Assembly: GCA_945898515.1 (NCBI GenBank)
Contig: CAMDIH010000012.1
Location: 1-43,953, forward strand
From: Candidatus Neomicrothrix parvicella RN1
Lineage (GTDB): Bacteria; Actinomycetota; Acidimicrobiia; Acidimicrobiales; VFJN01
Direction: 5' to 3'
DNA: 43,953 nt
In this document: one piece after another, positions 34,341-41,134 of the stretch
Numbering within the stretch: the first letter of the stretch is position 1
Layout of the letters: each line of letters starts with the position of its first letter
The notes under the pieces: generated by a model
What the model was told of the DNA's origin: nothing
Database searches by the model: none
The model's input: only the letters and a program-made list of their open reading frames with translations
Translations under genes and position numbers: made by a program

Positions 34341-35313
34341 GCAGATCCATGTTGAGAGGGATTGGCCCACCGGAGCGGGCTCGGGCTTCCACACAGCCGC
34401 TCACACTGTTGCGAATGAACAGCAGTCCGGAACGCCCGCTCAACTGGCGGGCTTTCACCACCTGACCATCGGGAAGAGTGACGCGGGTGCCGGCGGTGAT
34501 GTAGAGGCCGGCCTCCACGATGCACTCGTCACCCAGCGAGATACCGATGCCGCTGTTGGCCCCGAGTAGGCAGCGTTCGCCGATCTGCACCACCTCGGTA
34601 CCGCCTCCCGACAGCGTGCCCATGATGGAGGCACCGCCGCCGATGTCGGAGTGGTCGCCCACCACCACCCCCTGGCTGATGCGGCCTTCCACCATGGCCG
34701 TACCGAGGGTTCCGGCATTGAAATTTACGAACCCTTCGTGCATCACGCTGGTGCCCTCGGCGAGATGGGCCCCGAGGCGCACCCGGGACGCATCGGCCAC
34801 CCGCACCCCCGCGGGAGTGACGTAGTTGGCCATGGGTGGAAACTTGTCGAGTGAGTGGATGAACAACGGCGTGCCCGCCGCTCGGGCCCGGAGTTGGGCG
34901 TCGGCGAGTTCGTCGATTGCTACGGGGCCGAGTTGGGTCCAGGCCACCGTGGAGAGCAGCGCGAAGATGCCGGTGAGGTTGATGGTGTTCGGGCGCACCA
35001 GGCGGTGGGAGAGCAGGTGCAGGCGGAGGTAGACATCGTGCGTGTCCACCGGCGGGTCGGACAGCGAGGCGATGGTGGTCTGCACGGCCACGATCTTCAC
35101 GTTGCGCCCGGCGTCGGGGCCGATGGCGTCGCCAGCGGCCTCGCCCAGGGCCGCCGTCGCCGCCTCGGCGTTGAGCACCTCAGTGCCAGCGCCGCCGCCA
35201 CTCGCGGTGCGCTCCGGGTGCGGGAACCAGGCGTCGAGCACCCCGCCATGGGGGGTGTGGGTGGCGAGCCCCGTGGCGCAAGCACCACCAGAAGCAAGGT
35301 CGGTTTCACTCAT
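34327..35313 (-). CDS. dapD: Tetrahydrodipicolinate N-succinyltransferase, actinobacterial type
   Basis: DapD transfers succinyl from succinyl-CoA to tetrahydrodipicolinate. The 328-residue product has an N-terminal alpha/beta domain and a left-handed beta-helix of hexapeptide repeats (about 170-290, with VRLGAHLAEG, GDHSDIGGGASIMG and CLLGANSGIGISLGDE), then a C-terminal extension. The phrase NTINLTGIFALLSTVAW and the layout fit the actinobacterial DapD class rather than the enteric one. The ATG at 35313 follows TACGGT by eight bases on the minus strand; the open frame extends back to 36351 through dapE antisense, which is not real. It is divergent from dapE across 48 bases. Confidence 0.93.
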   Translation of the reverse strand: MSETDLASGGACATGLATHTPHGGVLDAWFPHPERTASGGGAGTEVLNAEAATAALGEAAGDAIGPDAGRNVKIVAVQTTIASLSDPPVDTHDVYLRLHLLSHRLVRPNTINLTGIFALLSTVAWTQLGPVAIDELADAQLRARAAGTPLFIHSLDKFPPMANYVTPAGVRVADASRVRLGAHLAEGTSVMHEGFVNFNAGTLGTAMVEGRISQGVVVGDHSDIGGGASIMGTLSGGGTEVVQIGERCLLGANSGIGISLGDECIVEAGLYITAGTRVTLPDGQVVKARQLSGRSGLLFIRNSVSGCVEARARSGGPIPLNMDLHGHN

Positions 35314-35321
35314 CGGGGCTA

Positions 35322-35327
35322 ACCGTA
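35322..35327 (-). promoter_or_regulatory. Candidate -10 of a leaderless promoter for dapD
   Basis: On the minus strand TACGGT lies eight bases before the dapD ATG; there is no Shine-Dalgarno. Confidence 0.4.
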
Positions 35328-35349
35328 CCGGTGAAGGGGTCGTACCTCG

Positions 35350-35355
35350 TAACCT
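35350..35355 (+). promoter_or_regulatory. Candidate -10 of a leaderless promoter for dapE
   Basis: TAACCT lies six bases before the dapE ATG. The G-rich bases between (GGAGGG) could also act as a Shine-Dalgarno, though placed directly against the ATG. Confidence 0.4.
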
Positions 35356-35361
35356 GGAGGG

Positions 35362-36438
35362 ATGTCCTCCGTCGATTTGCTGGCCCTCACCGCCTCGTTG
35401 GTCGACATTCCCTCCGAGAGCCACCACGAGGCAGCCCTCACGGCCTACCTCGAAGCCCGTCTGCGGGCTCTTCCCCACCTCGTGGTGGAGCGCGTGGGGG
35501 CCAACCTGGTGGCCCGGACCAACGGTGGGACGGGCCACCGGGTGATCCTGGCCGGCCACACCGACACGGTGCCGGCCAACGGAAATGCTGCCGCTCGGAT
35601 CGAGGGCGATGTGCTCTGGGGCCTCGGGGCAGCGGACATGAAAGGGGGATTGGCGGTGATGTTGGCGTTGGCCGAGGCCATCGCCAAGCCGGCGGTGGAG
35701 GTGACCTTCGTGTTCTACGCCGGTGAGGAGGTGGCGGCGATACACAACGGGCTGGCCCGGCTCATGGCGGATCGTCCCGAGTTGCTGGCGGGGGATGTGG
35801 CGATCCTCGGTGAGCCCACCGGTGGTGAGCTGGAGGCGGGGTGCCAGGGCACACTGCGGATGCAGGTGACGATGCGCGGCGCGCGTGCCCACACCGCCCG
35901 ACCCTGGATGGGCCGGAATGCCATTCACCGCCTCGGCGCTGTGCTGCAGGCGGTGGAAGCCTTTGTGGAGCGGGCCCCGGTGATTCAGGGGTGCGAGTTC
36001 CGTGAGGCGCTGCAAGCCGTGTCGGTGACCGGCGGCGTTGCCACCAACGTGGTCCCCGATGAGGCGGTCGTGGTGCTCAACCGGCGTTTCGCCCCCGATC
36101 GAACCGCCGAGCAAGCCGAGGCGGAGGTACGGGCCCTGCTCGCCCCCGCCCTTGACTCCGGCGACGAGGTGCACCTCATCGAGGTGGCCGCCGGAGCCTT
36201 GCCGGGCCTCGATCACCCGGTCCTGCGGTCCTTGGTGGAGGACCACCACCTCGCGGTACAGGCCAAGTTGGGGTGGACCGACGTAGCGCGGTTTGCGGCG
36301 GCGGGCATCCCGGCCTGCAACCTCGGTCCGGGGGACGCCGCCCTGGCTCATCGCGCCGACGAGCGGGTTGATCGGGCCTCGCTGGAGCGGTCCTACGCCG
36401 TCTTGGCGGCCGTGTTGACCACCCCGCTGGCGGGCTAG
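35362..36438 (+). CDS. dapE: Succinyl-diaminopimelate desuccinylase
   Basis: DapE hydrolyses N-succinyl-LL-diaminopimelate to LL-diaminopimelate. The 358-residue product is an M20 metallopeptidase with the metal ligands in order: AGHTDTVP (His66), AADMKGG (bridging Asp92), and AGEEVA (catalytic Glu122 and Glu123). A dimerisation domain lies at about 175-285, and a C-terminal histidine in the phrase GDAALAHRADE (about residue 333). The divergent dapD argues for DapE rather than another M20 enzyme. Confidence 0.93.
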   Translation: MSSVDLLALTASLVDIPSESHHEAALTAYLEARLRALPHLVVERVGANLVARTNGGTGHRVILAGHTDTVPANGNAAARIEGDVLWGLGAADMKGGLAVMLALAEAIAKPAVEVTFVFYAGEEVAAIHNGLARLMADRPELLAGDVAILGEPTGGELEAGCQGTLRMQVTMRGARAHTARPWMGRNAIHRLGAVLQAVEAFVERAPVIQGCEFREALQAVSVTGGVATNVVPDEAVVVLNRRFAPDRTAEQAEAEVRALLAPALDSGDEVHLIEVAAGALPGLDHPVLRSLVEDHHLAVQAKLGWTDVARFAAAGIPACNLGPGDAALAHRADERVDRASLERSYAVLAAVLTTPLAG

Positions 36439-36477
36439 ACCCGTTCCGTTTCGCTCGAGGGTGGCCGTCGGGGCCGG

Positions 36478-37740
36478 TCAGGAATGCTGGCGCTTGACCA
36501 GTTGTGAGGCCCCGAGCGCGGTGGCGCCGGCGGTGACCAGCAGGATCACCAGGATGGTGCCCACTTCGGAGGTGGTGAGGTTTCTGGCGCCGGTGGTGGT
36601 GTCGATGAAGGCCACGGCCTCCTCGCTACTAGCCGGGCCCGGGTCGGCCACGCCGGGGACGGCGGGATCTACCGCGGCGGCGAGGTTGATGCGTCCCACG
36701 CCGTAGTCGTCGTCACGGCCTGGCACTCCGAGATCGTCGGCGGTGGCCAGGAGGCGATCGATGGCGGCTTGGGGCGTGAGGTCGGTGCTGAGGAGCACGG
36801 CGAGGGCGCCCGCGGTGTGGGCGCTGGCCATTGAGGTACCCGCCACGCAGGCGTAGCGGTTGGATTCCTTTGGCACCCAGTAGGTGGAGATGATGCCCTG
36901 GGGATTCCCGCCGGTGGAACAGTCTGTTGGCCCGGGAGCATCGCCCTCACCACCAGGAGCGGCCACCGCCCAACGGGCTGAGCGGAGGAACTCCTGGCGA
37001 GTACTGGAGTAGGACGCGGGAGTATCGGCGCGATTGGTGGCGCTCACGATGACCGCCGGTTTGGAGGCGAAGCTTTCGGGCAGGACGGAGTCGTTGCCCG
37101 CCGCGAGCACCACGATGACGTTTTTGCTCCAGGCGTAGTCGATGGCTTCGCAGAACGAGCAGCCCAAGTCGGCTTGTTCCGCCCCTCCGCCGATGGAGAG
37201 GTTGATGATGTCGGCGCCGTTATCGGTGGCCCAGCGGATCCCGGCCGATACGTCCGCGGAGGTGCCGCTGGCGTCACAGGTGGGGGTGGTGGCTTGGCAC
37301 CGGTTGGCGAGAACCCGTACGGCCATGAGTTTGGCGTTGGGAGCCACCCCAGCCATCCCCAGGCCGTTGTTGGTGGAGGCCAGGGCGATACCGGCCACGT
37401 GGGTGCCGTGGCCGTGATCGTCCTGCGCCGAGCCCCGGCACCGGTTGGGATCGCCGTTGGACCCCACGCAGTTGGCCTCAGCGGTCACTTTGCTGCGGAG
37501 GTCCTCATGGGTGAGGTCGACCCCTGAATCGAGGACGGCGATGGTGATGCCTTCGCCGGTGGCGGTGCCCCACGCGCCGGGGGCGTTGATCTGTTCCATG
37601 CCCCACTGGAGGCCCTGGGTGAAGATCGGATCGTCGACCGGGGTGGATGCAGCCCGGGCCGGAGGTCCGGCCAACGCCACCCCCAGGCCAACCGCTAGCA
37701 ACCAGAGCGCCCACCGGCGAAGAACCTTCATCGGCTCCAT
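36478..37740 (-). CDS. Membrane-anchored subtilisin-like serine protease
   Basis: The 420-residue product has a signal peptide (KVLRR, hydrophobic core, likely cleavage after ARA at about residue 31), an S8 catalytic domain with Asp71 (VLDSGVD), His111 (HGHGTHVAG), oxyanion Asn216 (AAGND) and Ser303 (GTSMASAH), and a C-terminal membrane helix (about 394-413) followed by KRQHS. Secretion with a C-terminal anchor is the mycosin layout, but no type VII secretion genes are nearby, so the target is unknown. Five Cys pairs (CVGS...NRC and others) suggest disulfides outside the cell. An in-frame ATG at 37731 (MKVLRRW) could be the true start. It lies 38 bases after lexA on the same strand. Confidence 0.88.
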   Translation of the reverse strand: MEPMKVLRRWALWLLAVGLGVALAGPPARAASTPVDDPIFTQGLQWGMEQINAPGAWGTATGEGITIAVLDSGVDLTHEDLRSKVTAEANCVGSNGDPNRCRGSAQDDHGHGTHVAGIALASTNNGLGMAGVAPNAKLMAVRVLANRCQATTPTCDASGTSADVSAGIRWATDNGADIINLSIGGGAEQADLGCSFCEAIDYAWSKNVIVVLAAGNDSVLPESFASKPAVIVSATNRADTPASYSSTRQEFLRSARWAVAAPGGEGDAPGPTDCSTGGNPQGIISTYWVPKESNRYACVAGTSMASAHTAGALAVLLSTDLTPQAAIDRLLATADDLGVPGRDDDYGVGRINLAAAVDPAVPGVADPGPASSEEAVAFIDTTTGARNLTTSEVGTILVILLVTAGATALGASQLVKRQHS

Positions 37741-37778
37741 TGTCCGTCAGGGACGCCGAGAGCGGTAGTCGGGGGTGA

Positions 37779-38411
37779 TTAGAGGCGACGCAGGACGGTG
37801 ACGACTCGGCCGAACACGGCGACGTCGTCGGCATCGAATTCCATGGGGGACAGGCGGGCGTTGGCGGGGAGGAGGATCACCTTGCGCCCTTTGCGGGTGT
37901 AGGTCTTCACGGTGGCTTCGTCACCGGGGATGCCCGCCACCACGATGTCGCCGTTGTCGGCGGTGGACTGGGCATGACACACGATGTAGTCGCCGTCCAC
38001 GATGGCCGCGTCCACCATCGAATCGCCGCGCACCCGGAGCATGAACAGATCCCCCTCGCCGGTGAAATCAGCCGGGAGGGGGAGGGTCTCTTCGATGTTT
38101 TCCTGAGCGAGCACGTCGGTGCCAGCCGCCACATCGCCCACGAGGGGCACGTGGCGCACCGGCCGGCGTTCCACCGGTGCGCCCGACGTGGCGTCGAAGC
38201 GCACCTCAATAGCGCGCGGCTTCGACGGGTCGCGGCGAAGAAAGCCGAGTTTTTGCAACGTAGAGAGATGGGCATGGACGGTGGAGGGGGAGGTGAGGCC
38301 CACCGCCAGACCGATTTCGCGCACCGAGGGCGGGAAGCCGCGCTCACGCTGGAACTTCTCGATGACCTCGAGGACCTCGCGTTGGCGAGGAGTGAGGGTG
38401 ACATCAGCCAT
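37779..38411 (-). CDS. lexA: LexA repressor
   Basis: LexA represses the SOS regulon until RecA filaments stimulate its self-cleavage. The 210-residue product has an N-terminal winged helix (about 5-65, with the recognition region SPSTVHAHLSTLQKLG), the Ala-Gly cleavage site in VAAGTD (Ala96-Gly97), and the catalytic dyad Ser131 (RGDSMVD) and Lys169 (EATVKT). The ATG at 38411 gives the conserved start MADVTLTPRQREVL; a frame from 38579 reads through the SOS boxes and is rejected. AAGGA precedes it. Its own promoter carries a LexA site, so it is autoregulated. Confidence 0.96.
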   Translation of the reverse strand: MADVTLTPRQREVLEVIEKFQRERGFPPSVREIGLAVGLTSPSTVHAHLSTLQKLGFLRRDPSKPRAIEVRFDATSGAPVERRPVRHVPLVGDVAAGTDVLAQENIEETLPLPADFTGEGDLFMLRVRGDSMVDAAIVDGDYIVCHAQSTADNGDIVVAGIPGDEATVKTYTRKGRKVILLPANARLSPMEFDADDVAVFGRVVTVLRRL

Positions 38412-38446
38412 GGTGGGAATCCTTCGGAAGCGTACGGACGTTCGGG

Positions 38447-38475
38447 AGCCTACGACCGAGGGCGGGTGATGGCAA
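38447..38475 (-). promoter_or_regulatory. lexA promoter
   Basis: On the minus strand TTGCCA (38470-38475), exactly 17 bases, then TAGGCT (38447-38452). The SOS box at 38476-38487 abuts the -35. Confidence 0.75.
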
Positions 38476-38487
38476 GAACACTCGTTC
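38476..38487 (-). promoter_or_regulatory. SOS box 1 (lexA side)
   Basis: On the minus strand this is GAACGAGTGTTC, identical to boxes 2 and 3 on the plus strand. It touches the lexA -35 and so should give autorepression. Confidence 0.85.
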
Positions 38488-38490
38488 GTC

Positions 38491-38502
38491 GAACGGCTGT
38501 GC
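38491..38502 (+). promoter_or_regulatory. Degenerate fourth SOS-like site
   Basis: GAACGGCTGTGC shares CGAACGGCTGT with the recA box and differs from GAAC-N4-GTTC by one base. It could be a weak LexA site or a relic. Confidence 0.4.
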
Positions 38503-38513
38503 GATCTTGCCGC

Positions 38514-38544
38514 TTGACTTCGAACGAGTGTTCGGGGGTATGGT
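38514..38544 (+). promoter_or_regulatory. Promoter of the LysM gene with SOS box in the spacer
   Basis: TTGACT (38514-38519), a 19-base spacer and TATGGT (38539-38544). SOS box 2 fills the spacer, and box 3 lies just after the expected start of transcription. Confidence 0.65.
38522..38533 (+). promoter_or_regulatory. SOS box 2 (LysM side)
   Basis: GAACGAGTGTTC, flanked by C and G (CGAAC-N4-GTTCG), between the -35 and -10 of the LysM gene. Confidence 0.85.
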
Positions 38545-38554
38545 GAAGGGGAGC

Positions 38555-38566
38555 GAACGAGTGTTC
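38555..38566 (+). promoter_or_regulatory. SOS box 3 (LysM side)
   Basis: A second GAACGAGTGTTC, 33 bases centre to centre from box 2 (about three helical turns), placed to let two LexA dimers bind on one face. Confidence 0.8.
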
Positions 38567-38615
38567 CCGTAGTGCCCATCCCGGCCTGTCACACCCCCTG
38601 AGGAGACTTAGCCCC

Positions 38616-39065
38616 ATGTCCTCCGCCCTTGCCTTCCAACCCGCCGCCCTTCCCGATCGTCCGGCAGCGCCTTGTCGTCCGGCCCTTCGGGTGCTCGAAG
38701 GCGGCCGTGCCCCGGCTCGCCTCGCCGCCCAGGCCACCTTCCGCCGCCGCCGGGTGGGGGCCGCTCTTGTGGCGCTCGCCGTGGTGGTAGCGCTCACTCT
38801 CCTGGCCATCACTGCCCTGGCCAGGATCGCCGGCGGTATCCCCTCTCCCGCCGCCGGCGAACTTTCGCCCACCCTGGGCGCGGCCACTGGCACGCCTGGG
38901 GTGGCTGCTCGCACCGTGGTGGTCCAAGCCGGTGACACGCTCTGGTCGATTGCCGCCACGGCGGCACCCACCGCCGATATACGGGCCACCATCGATGAGA
39001 TCGTGGCCCGCAACGGTGGCGAGCAGATCGTGGTCGGCCAGGAGTTGGAGCTGCCGGTCACCTGA
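38616..39065 (+). CDS. LysM-domain membrane protein, probable SOS cell-division inhibitor
   Basis: The 149-residue product has a basic, Pro/Ala-rich cytoplasmic tail (1-46, ending FRRRR), one membrane helix (about 47-69), a linker, and a LysM domain (about 100-147, VQAGDTLWSIA ... VVGQELELP). The gene divergent from lexA in other Gram-positives is often a small LysM or membrane protein induced by SOS: YneA in Bacillus, DivS in Corynebacterium, Rv2719c in Mycobacterium. Position, layout and two SOS boxes fit this role; the function remains inferred. GAGGAG lies ten bases before the ATG. nrdR follows after 27 bases. Confidence 0.85.
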   Translation: MSSALAFQPAALPDRPAAPCRPALRVLEGGRAPARLAAQATFRRRRVGAALVALAVVVALTLLAITALARIAGGIPSPAAGELSPTLGAATGTPGVAARTVVVQAGDTLWSIAATAAPTADIRATIDEIVARNGGEQIVVGQELELPVT

Positions 39066-39079
39066 GGGCAGCACCCCAC

Positions 39080-39085
39080 TAACGT
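39080..39085 (+). promoter_or_regulatory. Candidate -10 of a leaderless promoter for nrdR
   Basis: TAACGT lies seven bases before the GTG at 39093. This supports the short NrdR start. Confidence 0.4.
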
Positions 39086-39092
39086 GCAAGGG

Positions 39093-39572
39093 GTGCGATG
39101 CCCCGGGTGTGGTTCCTTCGACGACAAGGTGGTGGACTCCCGGCAGGCCGACGATGGGTCGGCCATCCGTAGGCGCCGAGCCTGTGTGCAGTGCGAACAT
39201 CGTTTCACCACCTTCGAACGGCTGGAGGAATCGTCGTTGGTGGTGGTGAAGCGCTCTGGCGAGCGTGAGCCCTTCGAGCGAGAGAAGGTGGCGATGGGAA
39301 TCCGCTTGGCCGCCAAGGGGCGGCCGATCGACGCGGATGGAGGCGGGTCGCTCGATGCGCTGATCACGACGATCGAAGATGCCCTCCGGCTGGAGGGTGG
39401 GCCCGAGATCCCCTCGGACGTGGTGGGTAAGGCGGTGCTGGAGCAGTTACGGGAGGTCGACCCGGTGGCCGCCGTTCGCTTCGCCAGCGTCTACCTCGGC
39501 TTCGATGATCTCAGCGACTTTGAGCGCGAGGTGACGATGCTGTCCAAACGCACGGAACCCAAGCGCCGCTAG
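39093..39572 (+). CDS. nrdR: Transcriptional repressor NrdR
   Basis: NrdR is a nucleotide-sensing repressor of ribonucleotide reductase genes. The 159-residue product starts MRCPGCG and has the zinc-ribbon cysteines Cys3, Cys6, Cys31 and Cys34, then an ATP-cone domain (about 47-137, VVKRSGEREPFEREKV). The GTG at 39093 is chosen since NrdR proteins begin MxCPxC; the GTG at 39084 would add three residues. The lexA-LysM-nrdR order is shared with mycobacteria. A class II reductase gene (nrdJ) begins 4.3 kb downstream and is a likely target. Confidence 0.95.
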   Translation: MRCPGCGSFDDKVVDSRQADDGSAIRRRRACVQCEHRFTTFERLEESSLVVVKRSGEREPFEREKVAMGIRLAAKGRPIDADGGGSLDALITTIEDALRLEGGPEIPSDVVGKAVLEQLREVDPVAAVRFASVYLGFDDLSDFEREVTMLSKRTEPKRR

Positions 39573-39578
39573 GCGGTC

Positions 39579-40319
39579 TCAGCGCTGGCGGACCCATCGG
39601 CTCAGAAGGATGTCGTCGCCTTCCAGCAGGCGCTCCAGGCGGTAACGGTGGTCCACCGGCGGTGCGCCCGTCACGGCGCGAGCGGCATCCCCGCCTACCA
39701 GCCGCGGGGCGACCGACAGGGCCCACTCGTCGATGAGATCCGCCGCCGCCAGGTTTGCGTTGAGGATGGGCCCGCCTTCGGCGGTGACGACCGCCACGCC
39801 GCCCCGGCGCAACTGCGCCAGGGCGGCAGTGAGATCAACCTCGGCCCCGCCGGTGAGCACCAGTTCCGCGACTGCCGCCACCTCCGCTAGTCGAGCGGGG
39901 TCGGCGGCCGCGGGAGCGATGACCAAGGGCCGTTCCTCCGCCTCGGTGAACAGCGGGGACGCCAGGTCGAGGGTGAGCGACCGCGTGACCACCGCGATGC
40001 GCGGGGCCGGTGCTTGCCCTCGGGCCTGCCGGGCGCGGCGGGTGGCGGCAGAGGGTCGGGGGGGCCCGTAGCGTTCGGTTCGCGCCGTGCCAGCGCCCAC
40101 CAGGATCACATCAGCGATGCCCCGTAAGGCGGCGAACACTGCGGCGTCGGCGGGCCCGCCTAGGCCACCGGAGCGTCCCTCGATGGCGATGGCGCCGTCG
40201 AGGGAGGTGATCATGTTCACCAGGAGCCAGGGACGGGCCGCCCACGGGGGGCGGGCCTCGTCGGCCACCAAGGCGGCAATGTCGTTGATCTCGCCTGGAG
40301 TGGGCCACAAGCGTTGCAT
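39579..40319 (-). CDS. RibD C-terminal/pyrimidine reductase-like protein
   Basis: The 246-residue product has the dihydrofolate reductase-like fold of the RibD reductase domain: VNMITSLDGAIA (about 34-45), the segment GTARTERYGPPR, and VVTAEGGPILNANL (about 175-188), where family members bind NADPH and substrate. No deaminase domain is attached. Such stand-alone proteins in actinobacteria may act in riboflavin synthesis or in other pyrimidine reductions; the substrate is not clear. The ATG at 40319 follows TAGCGT by seven bases. A start at 40427 would enter the divergent gene. It converges with nrdR, six bases apart. Confidence 0.85.
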   Translation of the reverse strand: MQRLWPTPGEINDIAALVADEARPPWAARPWLLVNMITSLDGAIAIEGRSGGLGGPADAAVFAALRGIADVILVGAGTARTERYGPPRPSAATRRARQARGQAPAPRIAVVTRSLTLDLASPLFTEAEERPLVIAPAAADPARLAEVAAVAELVLTGGAEVDLTAALAQLRRGGVAVVTAEGGPILNANLAAADLIDEWALSVAPRLVGGDAARAVTGAPPVDHRYRLERLLEGDDILLSRWVRQR

Positions 40320-40326
40320 CAAACCG

Positions 40327-40332
40327 ACGCTA
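40327..40332 (-). promoter_or_regulatory. Candidate -10 of a leaderless promoter for the RibD-like gene
   Basis: On the minus strand TAGCGT lies seven bases before the ATG. It shares the 32-base divergent spacer with the -10 of the VIT1-like gene. Confidence 0.4.
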
Positions 40333-40339
40333 GCGGTGG

Positions 40340-40345
40340 CAGGCT
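40340..40345 (+). promoter_or_regulatory. Candidate -10 of a leaderless promoter for the VIT1-like gene
   Basis: CAGGCT lies six bases before the ATG at 40352; a GTG at 40346 directly follows it and is less likely as start. Confidence 0.35.
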
Positions 40346-40351
40346 GTGGGT

Positions 40352-41092
40352 ATGCCCAAGACGAACGAGGTTCCTGCGGCGGGCTTGCCGCCGGATCACC
40401 ACCACCACACTGAGTCGCATCGTTCACACCGGTCCGGGTGGCTACGGGCGGCCGTCCTGGGGGCCAACGACGGGGTGGTGTCTACCGCGGCGTTGATCGT
40501 GGGCGTGGCGAGCAGTGGGGCCGCCACGGGCGACGTGCGCCTCGCCGGCCTCGCTGGCCTGGTGGCCGGGGCGCTGTCCATGGGAACAGGGGAGTACGTG
40601 TCGGTGGCCTCGCAGCGCGATATCGAACAAGCCGATCTCCGGATGGAGGAACAGGCGTTGCGCGACCACCCCCGGGCCGAGTTGGAGGAACTGGCGTCGA
40701 TCTGGCGTCAGCGGGGACTGGAGCCCGAACTGGCCAAGGAAGTGGCCCTCCAGCTCACCGAGGCCGGGGCGTTGGTAGCCCATGCCCGGGACGAACTCGG
40801 CCTCAGCGAGGTGACCACGGCTCGGCCGGTGCAGGCCGCCGCCACCTCGGCGGCGGCCTTTTCCCTGGGGGCGGCCCTGCCCCTGAGTGCTTATGTGCTC
40901 GCCCCCGCAGCGGGTCGATCGGCGGTGACCATCGCGGTGGCGTTGGTGGTCCTGGCCGCCTTAGGGGTGCTGGCCGCGGCCCTCGGCGGCGCCCCCCGGC
41001 TCAATGCGATGGTGCGAGTGGCGGTGGGTGGGAGCCTGGCGATGGCCGTCACCATGGCGGTGGGCCGACTCACCAACGCAACCTTCGGCTAA
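40352..41092 (+). CDS. VIT1/CCC1-family metal transporter
   Basis: The 246-residue product matches the VIT1/CCC1 family of Fe2+/Mn2+ transporters: first helix with LGANDGVVSTAALIVGVA, a second with GLVAGALSMGTGEYVSV (metal-binding Glu and Met), a cytoplasmic metal-binding region rich in Glu (RDIEQADLRMEEQAL ... ELEELASIW), and three C-terminal helices. The N-terminal tail holds six histidines (HHHHTESHRSH), a possible extra metal site. Export or storage of iron or manganese is inferred from family. The ATG at 40352 follows CAGGCT by six bases. Confidence 0.88.
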   Translation: MPKTNEVPAAGLPPDHHHHTESHRSHRSGWLRAAVLGANDGVVSTAALIVGVASSGAATGDVRLAGLAGLVAGALSMGTGEYVSVASQRDIEQADLRMEEQALRDHPRAELEELASIWRQRGLEPELAKEVALQLTEAGALVAHARDELGLSEVTTARPVQAAATSAAAFSLGAALPLSAYVLAPAAGRSAVTIAVALVVLAALGVLAAALGGAPRLNAMVRVAVGGSLAMAVTMAVGRLTNATFG

Positions 41093-41134
41093 GAGAGGGC
41101 ATGATGGCGTCCTTCGTCAACCTAGGAGCCCGCC

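Noticed and set aside
35314-36351. Upstream extension of dapD through dapE antisense
   Set aside because: The extension has no similarity to DapD and overlaps dapE completely; the start at 35313 fits the family and the promoter.
38412-38579. 56-residue N-terminal extension of lexA
   Set aside because: It would translate the SOS boxes and promoter; LexA begins at MADVTLTPRQ.
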